A stretch of DNA of 34,269 bases from Candidatus Aminicenantota bacterium (GTDB lineage: Bacteria; Acidobacteriota; Aminicenantia; JAMOAD01): assembly GCA_027067555.1 (NCBI GenBank), contig JAMOVU010000107.1:1-34269 (forward strand), in the 5' to 3' direction. The translations under genes were made by a program, and so were the position numbers. The notes beneath the pieces were generated by a model. The model was given only the letters and a program-made list of their open reading frames with translations, did no database searches and was not told the origin of the DNA. Shown here in pieces: positions 27,953-34,269 of the stretch. Each line of letters starts with the position of its first letter. Positions within the stretch are counted from its first letter, which is position 1.

Positions 27953-28975
27953 TTATTCTTTATAGAATTTTCTGTACCAATTTACAAATCTTCTAACCCC
28001 TTCTTCAACAGAAGTTTTTGGTTTATAAGCAAAATCCTTTATAAGCTCTGATACATCAGCATAAGTTGAATATACATCACCGGGCTGCATTGGCAGAAAG
28101 TTCTTTTTTGCTTCCTTACCCACAGCTTCTTCAATAGCTTTTATAAATTCCATCAAATCTACTGGCTTGCTGTTTCCGATATTGTATATCTTATAAGTTT
28201 CCTTCTGATTTTCCCCATACTCAATAACTTTAAAAACCCCTTCAATAATATCATCAATATAGGTAAAATCCCTTTCCATTTTACCATAATTGTAAACGTC
28301 AATGGGCTTATTTTCAAAAATCAACTTTACAAACTTAAAAAGCGCCATATCAGGCCTTCCCCAGGGCCCATAAACAGTAAAAAATCTTAACCCTGTGGTT
28401 TTCAAACCATAAAGATGGCTGTAGGTATGGGCAAAAAGCTCATCAGCCTTTTTTGTGGCAGCATAAAGGGAAATGGGACGATCAACCTTATCTTTTTCTT
28501 TAAAAGGTATTTTTTTGTTTAAACCATAAACTGAGGAAGAGCTTGCATAAATCAGATGCTTTACTTCATTGTTCTTACTTGCTTCAAGTATATTCATAAA
28601 ACCGAAAATATTACTGTATAAATAAGAATAAGGGTGTGTCAAACTGTATCTTACACCCGCCTGAGCAGCAAGGTGAACGATTTTATCAAACTTTTCTCTT
28701 GCAAAAAGCTTATCAATCTCCTCTTTGTCTTCAAGGTTAAGTCTAACAAATGCATAATTAGCATATTTTGATGATTTAACTAATTTACCATACTCAATCT
28801 TTTCCCTTTCAATTCCTGTCTCTCTTAACCTTCCGTACTTAAGCTCAATATCATAATAATCATTTATATTATCAAGGCCTATGATTTCATAACCTTCATT
28901 TACAAGCCTTTTCACCAAATGGAATCCTATAAAACCGGCCGCTCCTGTTATTAAAATCTTTTCCTTTTTTAACAT
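27953..28975 (-). CDS. UDP-glucuronate 4-epimerase
   Basis: 340 residues, the normal length. Interconverts UDP-glucuronate and UDP-galacturonate. NAD loop TGAAGFIG (10-17), GLDNINDYYDIELKYGRL (typical of this subgroup rather than GalE), HLAAQAGVRYSLTHPYSY, ASSSSVYG, Tyr171/Lys175 in SLYAATKKADE, RFFTVYGPWGRPDMALFKF and GKMERDFTYIDDI. The GPWGRPDMA motif is a hallmark of the LpsL/CapI group. It is the first gene of the long minus-strand train, with its own promoter (29057-29084) and a leader of about 75 bases. No UDP-glucose dehydrogenase is in the window, so the substrate must come from elsewhere. Predicts a uronic acid in the glycan. Confidence 0.92.
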   Translation of the reverse strand: MLKKEKILITGAAGFIGFHLVKRLVNEGYEIIGLDNINDYYDIELKYGRLRETGIEREKIEYGKLVKSSKYANYAFVRLNLEDKEEIDKLFAREKFDKIVHLAAQAGVRYSLTHPYSYLYSNIFGFMNILEASKNNEVKHLIYASSSSVYGLNKKIPFKEKDKVDRPISLYAATKKADELFAHTYSHLYGLKTTGLRFFTVYGPWGRPDMALFKFVKLIFENKPIDVYNYGKMERDFTYIDDIIEGVFKVIEYGENQKETYKIYNIGNSKPVDLMEFIKAIEEAVGKEAKKNFLPMQPGDVYSTYADVSELIKDFAYKPKTSVEEGVRRFVNWYRKFYKE

Positions 28976-29056
28976 TGTAACCCTTCTTTAAATTTTAAGC
29001 AGGCTACCGCCCTTCTTATTTTTCCATAAAAATAAATTATTATCATATGTCAAAAA

Positions 29057-29084
29057 ATTATAACACACTTTCTACAAATATCAA
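29057..29084 (-). promoter_or_regulatory. Sigma-70 promoter of the polysaccharide gene train
   Basis: On the minus strand TTGATA (29084-29079), a 16-base spacer and TATAAT (29062-29057), with TG one base before the -10 (extended -10). Predicted start near 29050, giving about 75 bases of leader before the epimerase ATG. The same 15-mer around the -10 recurs before fcl. Confidence 0.65.
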
Positions 29085-29103
29085 GTTCCACCTTGAAATA
29101 TTT
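29076..29103. promoter_or_regulatory. Inverted repeat overlapping the -35 box (possible operator)
   Basis: AAATATCAAG and CTTGAAATATTT form an imperfect dyad around TTCCAC, with one bulged base. It covers the -35 hexamer of the epimerase promoter, a location where repressors commonly bind. No regulator is identified. Confidence 0.35.
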
Positions 29104-29116
29104 TTGACACTAATGT

Positions 29117-29151
29117 AAAAAAGGCCACCTCTTTTAAAAGAGGTGGCCTTT
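29117..29151 (-). terminator. Rho-independent terminator of the two-KNH/CARDB-like gene
   Basis: A perfect 32-base palindrome (29120-29151; AAAGGCCACCTCTTTT and its complement) can form a stem of about 14 pairs with a TTAA loop. Read on the minus strand it is followed by six Ts. It lies 26 bases past the stop of the gene at 29178-30665 and separates it from the polysaccharide promoter. Confidence 0.9.
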
Positions 29152-29177
29152 GTAAAATAGAGCTACTACTTATTTTT

Positions 29178-30665
29178 TTATTTCAGCATATCATTAATAG
29201 CTTTTCCGCTCTTGCTTTTACCATTGTTCTTAAGGTTACAATCATCATTTTTAGGATTAGAGTCCATATTGATATCAGGATCATAGGTTATGTAAACTCT
29301 GAAGGTGGGGGGGAATTCTCCCTCACTTGGGGAAGAACTGTTCCAATCCGTTTCATAAACTATCCTTACTTCCTCTCCTTTTCTCAGATTCTGGAATTTT
29401 TTAACCTTCAAAGGATGTGCCGCATCCCCAGCATCAAGAACAATGAGCTGTTGATTGGGACCACTGATATAATCAGCTCCACCAATATTCTTCACAATCC
29501 CTGTAATCCTTACTCTCCCTCTGAACTGAGAATATCTTCTGACTACACTGAATTTTATATCAACAACAGCCGGATCTGGGCAATTGGGTATCCTTGCACC
29601 TTGAATAACCCTTAGTTTGTCATAATTAACACCACTGAGTTTCCTCACATTATCATTGGATACCACAACATTTAGCGGACTCCTACCAATAATTTTACCA
29701 CCCGAAAAAAGCACAAGTCTGAAACCCTGAGGGTTCTCAGCCATCATTGCTCTCTGTTTCGGAGTAAGATTTAATTTCATAACAGAAGGCATTGTATTAA
29801 ATCTGACTCTTCCGCTTCTGACAGTCGGGGTAAAGGTACCAAGATTGGCAATCTCTCTGTTCCCCTGGTACAATTTAATAGTCACAGGTTCCTTAATTCC
29901 CTTTTCCTCAAGAAGCCCTTTGAGCTTTTCGAATTCTCTGATTCTCGGACCAGGACCATGCATGTAAATAGCAAGTTCCACTAAATCCATTCCCGCAATA
30001 AAATTACCGGGGAATCTCCTCACACAACTTGTCCTAATGTAAAAAGTAGGGCCATCTTCATATACTTGATTGTCAATTGTCCTTACCCTTATGTAATAGG
30101 CCCCATCAGGAATAGTTGTTGGAACGGTCCATGTATAATCACCATTATTGGCTGTTGAATTAGTAATTTCCAGTATTTTGTTGTTTCCCTGATATAGTCT
30201 GATTTTGACCTTAAGATTCATTGAACCTGTGGCAGTCCAGCGAATATGATAGGTGTTGCCCTTTTCCCAACATGCGCCTTCTGTGGGAGAAGTGATAGTA
30301 ATTGAGCCTGAAGAAGCAGGAGTATCTGCAATTGTAAAACTATCACTATCATCATAAACCTGATTGTCAATTGTTTTTACTCTAATTACATAAGTACCAT
30401 TGGGAACACTTGCAGGAATTGTCCAATTATAAGAGCCATCATTGTCCGTACTATTGGTTATCCCCAATATCTTTGTATTCCCCTGGTATAACCTGATTTT
30501 AACCTTAGAATTCATATTCCCTGACCTGCCCCATGTAATAGTATAAGTGTGTCCCTTATACCACACGTCACCTGAATGAGGAGAAGTAACAGTAATAGAT
30601 TGTGCGAGACCTAAACTAACGATAAAAGATATGACTAAAATGAAAAGAAAAAGCCGTTTTCTCAT
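29178..30665 (-). CDS. Secreted protein with two KNH-type repeats and a C-terminal CARDB-like domain
   Basis: 495 residues. Signal peptide 1-21 (cut near LGLAQ). Two KNH/Ser-Thr-rich GPI-anchored-type beta-sandwich repeats at about 23-112 and 121-211, each with the order ITSP...G..W.KG.TY.I.W, KVKIRLYQGN, W.(I/V)P..(I/V)P.G.Y.IRV.TIDNQV. A middle region (215-345) is unrecognised. Residues about 364-475 (VRITGIVKNIGGADYISGP, YDPDINMDSNPKNDDC) resemble a CARDB-type Ig-like domain. There is no membrane anchor and no sorting tail, so it is a released or surface-bound protein. Enzymatic motifs are absent; adhesion or matrix binding is an inference. RBS AAGGAGG is well placed, and the gene has its own sigma-54-like promoter and terminator. 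Confidence 0.82.
   Translation of the reverse strand: MRKRLFLFILVISFIVSLGLAQSITVTSPHSGDVWYKGHTYTITWGRSGNMNSKVKIRLYQGNTKILGITNSTDNDGSYNWTIPASVPNGTYVIRVKTIDNQVYDDSDSFTIADTPASSGSITITSPTEGACWEKGNTYHIRWTATGSMNLKVKIRLYQGNNKILEITNSTANNGDYTWTVPTTIPDGAYYIRVRTIDNQVYEDGPTFYIRTSCVRRFPGNFIAGMDLVELAIYMHGPGPRIREFEKLKGLLEEKGIKEPVTIKLYQGNREIANLGTFTPTVRSGRVRFNTMPSVMKLNLTPKQRAMMAENPQGFRLVLFSGGKIIGRSPLNVVVSNDNVRKLSGVNYDKLRVIQGARIPNCPDPAVVDIKFSVVRRYSQFRGRVRITGIVKNIGGADYISGPNQQLIVLDAGDAAHPLKVKKFQNLRKGEEVRIVYETDWNSSSPSEGEFPPTFRVYITYDPDINMDSNPKNDDCNLKNNGKSKSGKAINDMLK
30033..30599 (-). repeat. Two tandem KNH-type repeat modules (coding)
   Basis: Module 1 is 30599-30330 and module 2 is 30305-30033. They share KVKIRLYQGN, DNDG/NNGDY.W and the TIDNQVY stretch at protein level, pointing to duplication within the gene. 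Confidence 0.75.
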
Positions 30666-30701
30666 CTTTTTACCTCCTTTTTTAATTTAATAAAAGGTGA
30701 A

Positions 30702-30716
30702 TCAAGATTCATGCCA
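30702..30716 (-). promoter_or_regulatory. Sigma-54-like -24/-12 promoter element
   Basis: On the minus strand TGGCATG-AATC-TTGA matches the sigma-54 layout TGGCACG-N4-TTGC in spacing, with GA in place of GC at -12. A start about 12 bases on leaves a leader of roughly 27 bases with the RBS. The equivalent position before the paralogue (32526-32540) carries the same element, 14 of 20 bases being identical over the block. Confidence 0.55.
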
Positions 30717-30767
30717 TTTTTAAAAAACAAAGATTTAAAAGGCTTTTGAGAAATTCCTAAAAAACAA

Positions 30768-30804
30768 CCCGACAAATTTGTTAAAATAGGAGACGAGACT
30801 GTCG
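30768..30804. promoter_or_regulatory. Upstream inverted repeat, possible activator-binding site
   Basis: GACA and TGTC half-sites delimit a 33-base span (30771-30803), including the palindrome ACAAATTTGT next to GTCGGG (minus strand). A matching 32-base span lies before the paralogue. The position about 55 bases upstream of the -24 box fits an enhancer-binding activator site. Confidence 0.45.
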
Positions 30805-30845
30805 AAAAATTGTTCCAAGGCTTTATTATTAAATATAACAATAAT

Positions 30846-30881
30846 AAAAAAAGGGAGGTTTCTTCAAACCTCCCTTTTTTT
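30846..30881 (-). terminator. Rho-independent terminator of the three-KNH/DNRLRE-like gene
   Basis: Stem GGGAGGTTT (30853-30861) with AAACCTCCC (30866-30874), loop CTTC. A-run and T-run flank both sides, so it could work in both directions, but only a minus-strand gene ends here (stop at 30926). The stem sequence is shared with the terminator at 33134-33162. Confidence 0.88.
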
Positions 30882-30925
30882 ATCGTTAGCTTTTTATTGC
30901 TAATACCTTATCTTTTAATATATTT

Positions 30926-32494
30926 TTATCTTCCGATCACCGTGACTTCAAGGTAAACATTATCATAATAATCAACACATTTGTCATTATTATGGGAGAA
31001 ACTTTCATTCATACCGGTGAAAATTATTCCGTGATTGGAAGAGGGGGTCCTAACCCATTTTCTAACCAAAGATGACCAATCTCCCTGTGGATTTTCAATA
31101 AGCTCAATAGAAGCATTAAACAGGTTACTAAAAGGTTTTGTTACCCTGTAAATTCTTAAGCCACAAGAATTTCCCTTATAATGATGGTAGTGAAGGGTAG
31201 CTTTTGTTATCAAGCCTTTACCCTTTAGCTTACTTACATTGAAAAAAGCATGGGCACGGTATACTTCCCCATAATAATTATATGTTATCGAATCTTCTTT
31301 ATAGGTATTTGCATAACCAACCCTTAATTTTCCGTTACCAGGATCATCATATTTAAACCCCAGCACAAAAGGCGCCCCACCAATTATTGATGATTTTTTC
31401 TTATTTTTCCAATGATAAGTGTTCGTTGTTCTCGCATAAATTTTGTATGTTTGAGTCTTAATTGATGCAAAAATATGAAATGGCTTACTATATCCTACAG
31501 CACCATCCTTTTTCCTGACTATCTTAATCCTATGATCACCTATATATTTTGTAATATCACCAAACAATTTGTTAGGAATCTTCCAATTATAGGTAAAGTA
31601 TTTGGCTTTACTTCCGAAAGGAAGAAGCTCAATTACTCCCACCTTAATGACTTTCTCAACATCTTTTTTATCAAAACTTACAAGATAAATAGCAAATTCT
31701 TCTCCAGATTTTCCTTCCCACTTAATCCTCATTGTGGAACCTTCCTTCCATTTTCCTCCGGTAGGGCTAATCACATTGATAGGAAAAATCAAACTTCCAA
31801 TAACTCTTTTTTTATTAAGATCCACATACTTGCTAACATCACCAAATTTATTTGAATCCGAAGCAGGAGAAATTCCGAAAGCATAACTATCATCAAATAC
31901 ATGATTGTCAACTGTTCTTACTCTGATATTATAACACCAGAGACATGTCTGAAGATTAGTAGGAATTTTCCAATCATAATGCCCATTGTTAGGAGTCGAG
32001 TCTGTGATATTTAGAACTTTCTCATTACCACGATATAATCTTATTTTAACATAAGGGTTCATCTTTCCTTTCTTCTCCCATTTAATGGTATATGTTTTGC
32101 CTGCTACCCACTGAGCTCTTGCGCCTGGTTCTTTTACTGTAATAGACGCCTCTCCTGTTATAACAAACATATCACTATCATCAAACACATTATTGTCAAC
32201 TGTTCTCACTCTGATTACATAATTCCCATCAGGTAAATTATCGGGAACTTTCCATGTAAAAGAGCCATCATTGTCTGTTTTATCCGTAATTCCCAGAACT
32301 TTACTGCCACCTTGATAAAGCCTTATCTTCACCTTTGCATCCATAACTCCACTCTTCGTCCACGTAATTGTGTAAGTCTGACCTTTATACCACTTTGAGC
32401 CCGAATGGGGATTTGTAATTGTGATTTTCTGGGAATAAGCAAAAGCAGTTATGAAAACTGCAATCAACAGAATTAAAAAAAGTCTTTTTTTCAT
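30926..32494 (-). CDS. Secreted protein with KNH-type repeats and a C-terminal DNRLRE-like domain
   Basis: 522 residues. Signal peptide 1-21. KNH-type repeats at about 23-113 and 117-208, and a more divergent third (about 240-345, VISPTGGKWKEGSTMRIKWE). The C-terminal part (about 355-522) reads RAHAFFNVSKLKGKG, ITKATLHYHHYKG, WVRTPSSNHGIIFTG and VYLEVTVIGR, which looks like the DNRLRE beta-sandwich domain seen in many secreted bacterial proteins. The second repeat has two unusual cysteines (CLWC). No catalytic motif and no membrane anchor. A surface or matrix role is an inference. RBS TAGGAGG precedes the ATG. Monocistronic: sigma-54-like promoter upstream, strong terminator downstream. The gene at 33207 is a paralogue sharing the same C-terminal domain. 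Confidence 0.82.
   Translation of the reverse strand: MKKRLFLILLIAVFITAFAYSQKITITNPHSGSKWYKGQTYTITWTKSGVMDAKVKIRLYQGGSKVLGITDKTDNDGSFTWKVPDNLPDGNYVIRVRTVDNNVFDDSDMFVITGEASITVKEPGARAQWVAGKTYTIKWEKKGKMNPYVKIRLYRGNEKVLNITDSTPNNGHYDWKIPTNLQTCLWCYNIRVRTVDNHVFDDSYAFGISPASDSNKFGDVSKYVDLNKKRVIGSLIFPINVISPTGGKWKEGSTMRIKWEGKSGEEFAIYLVSFDKKDVEKVIKVGVIELLPFGSKAKYFTYNWKIPNKLFGDITKYIGDHRIKIVRKKDGAVGYSKPFHIFASIKTQTYKIYARTTNTYHWKNKKKSSIIGGAPFVLGFKYDDPGNGKLRVGYANTYKEDSITYNYYGEVYRAHAFFNVSKLKGKGLITKATLHYHHYKGNSCGLRIYRVTKPFSNLFNASIELIENPQGDWSSLVRKWVRTPSSNHGIIFTGMNESFSHNNDKCVDYYDNVYLEVTVIGR
31871..32428 (-). repeat. Two tandem KNH-type repeat modules (coding)
   Basis: Modules at 32428-32156 and 32146-31871. Both encode KI.LY.G...VL.ITD.T.N(D/N)G and RVRTVDN(N/H)VFDDS. 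The spacer between them is only a few codons. Confidence 0.75.
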
Positions 32495-32525
32495 AATTAC
32501 CTCCTAATTAAAGTAAAAGCGTGTT

Positions 32526-32540
32526 TCAATTTCCGTGCCA
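32526..32540 (-). promoter_or_regulatory. Sigma-54-like -24/-12 promoter element
   Basis: Minus strand TGGCACG-GAAA-TTGA: the -24 half is a full consensus match and the spacing is exact; the -12 half is TTGA rather than TTGC. Predicted start close to 32515, about 20 bases before the ATG at 32494. Confidence 0.6.
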
Positions 32541-32582
32541 GCATCTAAAACCCTTAATTATACTGTTTTTTAACAAATAATG

Positions 32583-32617
32583 CCCGACAAAATTGTAAAT
32601 AAACAAACAATTCTGTC
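32583..32617. promoter_or_regulatory. Upstream inverted repeat, possible activator-binding site
   Basis: On the minus strand GACAGAATTGT and ACAATTTTGTC (10 of 11 paired) are separated by 10 bases, putting half-site centres 21 bases, or two helical turns, apart. GTCGGG follows, as in the paralogue's upstream region at 30768-30804. Confidence 0.5.
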
Positions 32618-33130
32618 TTATCCACTCTCTTAAGAATTAATTAAAAAAAGAAAGAAATAAAGACTCAAATAACTTTTTCAATAATAATCAAATAAATTGT
32701 TATGAAAGGAGAAATGGTTGTATTCTAACTTCAACAGAAGAAATTCTGTTTTGTATTTAATCAAGTACGCTTGTTTTTTTTATGTATTGGGTCCCTTATC
32801 TTTATCTCCATAGAAAAGTTTGCAATTTTCTAACGGTGTTAGTAGTTTGTTAATTTCGAAATGATACTTTTCAAATCGCTCAAATTCCATGGTTCTCTAC
32901 ACAATAAAGACTATTACTTCCACATATTTATCTTAGCCTACTTGTATAATGTAGAACAACCTTTCAATTACTCCCCTACCTTTGAATTTATATCCCTCCA
33001 ACCCTTTCCACTGGTATTTAAGTACCGTGCTCTTGAATCTAATATCTCCTTATTCAGGGCTTTTTATAATTATTACATCATACTCTCTCTGAAAAGGACA
33101 TCCAATAATAGATAGAAGAAAACATATATA
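32618..33130. other. Long intergenic stretch without a supported gene
   Basis: About 510 bases between the activator-like repeat of one KNH gene and the terminator of the next. An open frame of 84 codons (32861-33115, +) has no Shine-Dalgarno and no recognisable motif, and the minus-strand frames are broken by many stops. No tRNA, transposase remnant or riboswitch could be recognised. Confidence 0.5.
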
Positions 33131-33133
33131 AAT

Positions 33134-33162
33134 AAAAAAAAGGGAGGTTCTGATAACCTCCC
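33134..33162 (-). terminator. Rho-independent terminator of the third KNH-repeat gene
   Basis: Stem GGGAGGTT (33142-33149) with AACCTCCC (33155-33162), loop CTGAT, followed on the minus strand by eight Ts (33141-33134). It lies 44 bases after the stop at 33207. Confidence 0.88.
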
Positions 33163-33206
33163 TCTCTATTTTGGGAATTCATATTAACTTATTTAAGACA
33201 TGGAAA

Positions 33207-34269
33207 TTACTCTATTTCAATCTCAAGCACAGGTTCGAAAGATGCTAAACAGGTTATTTCTTTCATATTATCAACATTTTCTTCTTCTCCTACAAACAAA
33301 AGACCGTAATTATTCTTACCTTCAATCCAGTCTTTTACATAATTAGAAAAGGTGCTTTTATAAAAATCATTAATTCTGATATTACCAAAAAGCCCTGAAT
33401 AAGAGGTATCCCCAGTAAGAATGTAAACTTTAAACCCACACTGCTTCTTAGGTTCATTTCCCTTGTAAAAGTTTTGACGAGTTTCATAATGAAGTGTCAC
33501 TTTTTTAACTTTCCCCTCTCCCTTAAGAAAACTAACATCAAAAAATGCTTTTGTTCTGTATATTCTAAGTCTTAAAGGATTATTAGCATCACCAAATATT
33601 AATTGATATCCTGTCCATGCCCAACCAGTAAAAGATGTCCTCTCCATAGAGCCTACACCTAACGGTTTTTTCCATCCGTTCTCCGTTCTAATATAGTCAA
33701 TAGTACTTCTTTCAATCTTTGGTTTAATTTTATACACTCTGAATTTAAGTTTCTTAATAAGTCTTCTATTGGTATCTTTTAAATTATTGACAAATTTATT
33801 AATTAAATTTGTATCTCCGGAGGATTTCGGAGAAATTTTAAAGCTATTGCTATTTCCAGAGACTCTATTATCAACTGTCATCACCTTGATTGTATAAAAG
33901 CCCTCGGGAAGAGAAGTGGAAATGCTCCACATAAAACTCCCATTATTAGGCGCCGCATTAACAATATCAAGAACCTTCGCTGAGCTCTGATATAAAGATA
34001 TTTTTACTTTTGCATCCATATCTCCGATTTTATTCCATTTTATATTATATGTTTTCCCCTTTTGCCAATCATCTCCGGAATGGGGAGAGGTTATGGTAAT
34101 TTTAGCTTCTTCTACAGTTGCCCCTCTTTTTATCGTAAAACTATCACTATCATCAAATACAAGATTATCCACTGTCCTCACCCTTACAGTATAAGAATCA
34201 TCCGGTAAACCTGCCGGAATATTCCAGCTATAGTGACCATTGTTGGGTGTATTATCAGTTATTGAAAGT
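33207..34269 (-). CDS. Secreted KNH-repeat protein with DNRLRE-like C-terminus (5' truncated by the window)
   Basis: The frame runs open to the window end; the GTG at 34181 is inside a repeat, and residues upstream (ITDNTPNNGHYSWNIPAGLP) continue a KNH-type module, so the start lies beyond 34269. Visible parts: the end of one KNH module (to 34131), a complete one (34103-33834, ITITSPHSGDDWQKGKTYNI), a lysine-rich linker, and the same C-terminal domain as the gene at 30926-32494 (KAFFDVSFLKGEG, KKVTLHYETRQN, WIEGKNNYGLLFVGEEE). Signal peptide and promoter are not visible. As a close paralogue it probably also acts outside the cell. Confidence 0.8.
   Translation of the reverse strand, partial: LSITDNTPNNGHYSWNIPAGLPDDSYTVRVRTVDNLVFDDSDSFTIKRGATVEEAKITITSPHSGDDWQKGKTYNIKWNKIGDMDAKVKISLYQSSAKVLDIVNAAPNNGSFMWSISTSLPEGFYTIKVMTVDNRVSGNSNSFKISPKSSGDTNLINKFVNNLKDTNRRLIKKLKFRVYKIKPKIERSTIDYIRTENGWKKPLGVGSMERTSFTGWAWTGYQLIFGDANNPLRLRIYRTKAFFDVSFLKGEGKVKKVTLHYETRQNFYKGNEPKKQCGFKVYILTGDTSYSGLFGNIRINDFYKSTFSNYVKDWIEGKNNYGLLFVGEEENVDNMKEITCLASFEPVLEIEIE
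33834..34103 (-). repeat. KNH-type repeat module (coding)
   Basis: A 90-codon module, with a second, truncated copy at 34131-34269. It has the shared DAKVKISLYQ and TVDNRV stretches but is more diverged than the modules in the two neighbouring genes. Confidence 0.7.

Noticed and set aside
32555-32570. TATAAT on the minus strand before the gene at 32494 as a sigma-70 -10 box
   Set aside because: No acceptable -35 at 16-18 bases, and the sigma-54-like element downstream is shared with the paralogue while this box is not.
32861-33115. Open frame of 84 codons on the plus strand in the large intergenic gap
   Set aside because: No Shine-Dalgarno, no recognisable motif, atypical composition, and it converges on the terminator of a minus-strand gene; probably chance.

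Overview
The window comes from an AT-rich diderm (Gram-negative-type) bacterium. Evidence for an outer membrane is two secreted beta-barrel candidates (one ending in Phe), a Wzx/Wzy/Wzz-type surface polysaccharide locus and SppA. No rRNA or other marker fixes the phylum. The combination of alkaline-phosphatase-superfamily proteins ending in a 'KSLGYVE'-like tail and secreted KNH-repeat proteins would fit Aminicenantes/Acidobacteriota-like or other uncultured lineages, but this is a weak inference.

Layout. Bases 1-2347 (+ strand): 3' end of secA, guaB (IMP dehydrogenase) and a small outer-membrane barrel gene coupled to guaB. These meet, tail to tail with no spacer, a long minus-strand gene train that fills 2348-28975. 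Read in its own direction the train starts at a UDP-glucuronate 4-epimerase with a good promoter (about 29057-29084). It continues through a broken Wzz-like gene, a sulfatase-fold protein, a methyltransferase, the flippase (Wzx), glycosyltransferases, the polymerase (Wzy/O-antigen-ligase type), an FkbM methyltransferase, three more GT4 enzymes, the initiating sugar-phosphate transferase, a UDP-sulfoquinovose-synthase (SQD1/SqdB) homologue, a thioredoxin, a GT2, another epimerase, a phosphodiesterase-fold protein, GDP-L-fucose synthase, a GT-C glycosyltransferase and an intact Wzz. It ends with housekeeping or envelope genes: DUF481 barrel, SppA, a metallo-beta-lactamase-fold hydrolase and a XerC/D recombinase. 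Many junctions are 1-4 base stop/start overlaps, so long polycistronic transcripts are likely, with extra internal promoters (for example before fcl).

How it works together. The sugar-phosphate transferase loads the first sugar on undecaprenyl phosphate, GT2/GT4 enzymes extend it, methyltransferases and phosphatase-fold enzymes may decorate it, Wzx flips it, Wzy polymerises it and Wzz sets length. Visible precursor genes predict a glycan containing L-fucose, a uronic acid (galacturonate) and, most unusually, a sulfonated sugar of the sulfoquinovose type.

Bases 29178-34269 hold three minus-strand, separately terminated genes for secreted proteins built of KNH-type (Ser/Thr-rich GPI-anchored family, PF10342-like) beta-sandwich repeats. 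The two whose upstream regions are visible share a sigma-54-like -24/-12 element and an upstream inverted repeat, suggesting a small co-regulated set of surface or matrix proteins next to the polysaccharide locus. No tRNA, rRNA, CRISPR or insertion sequence was recognised.
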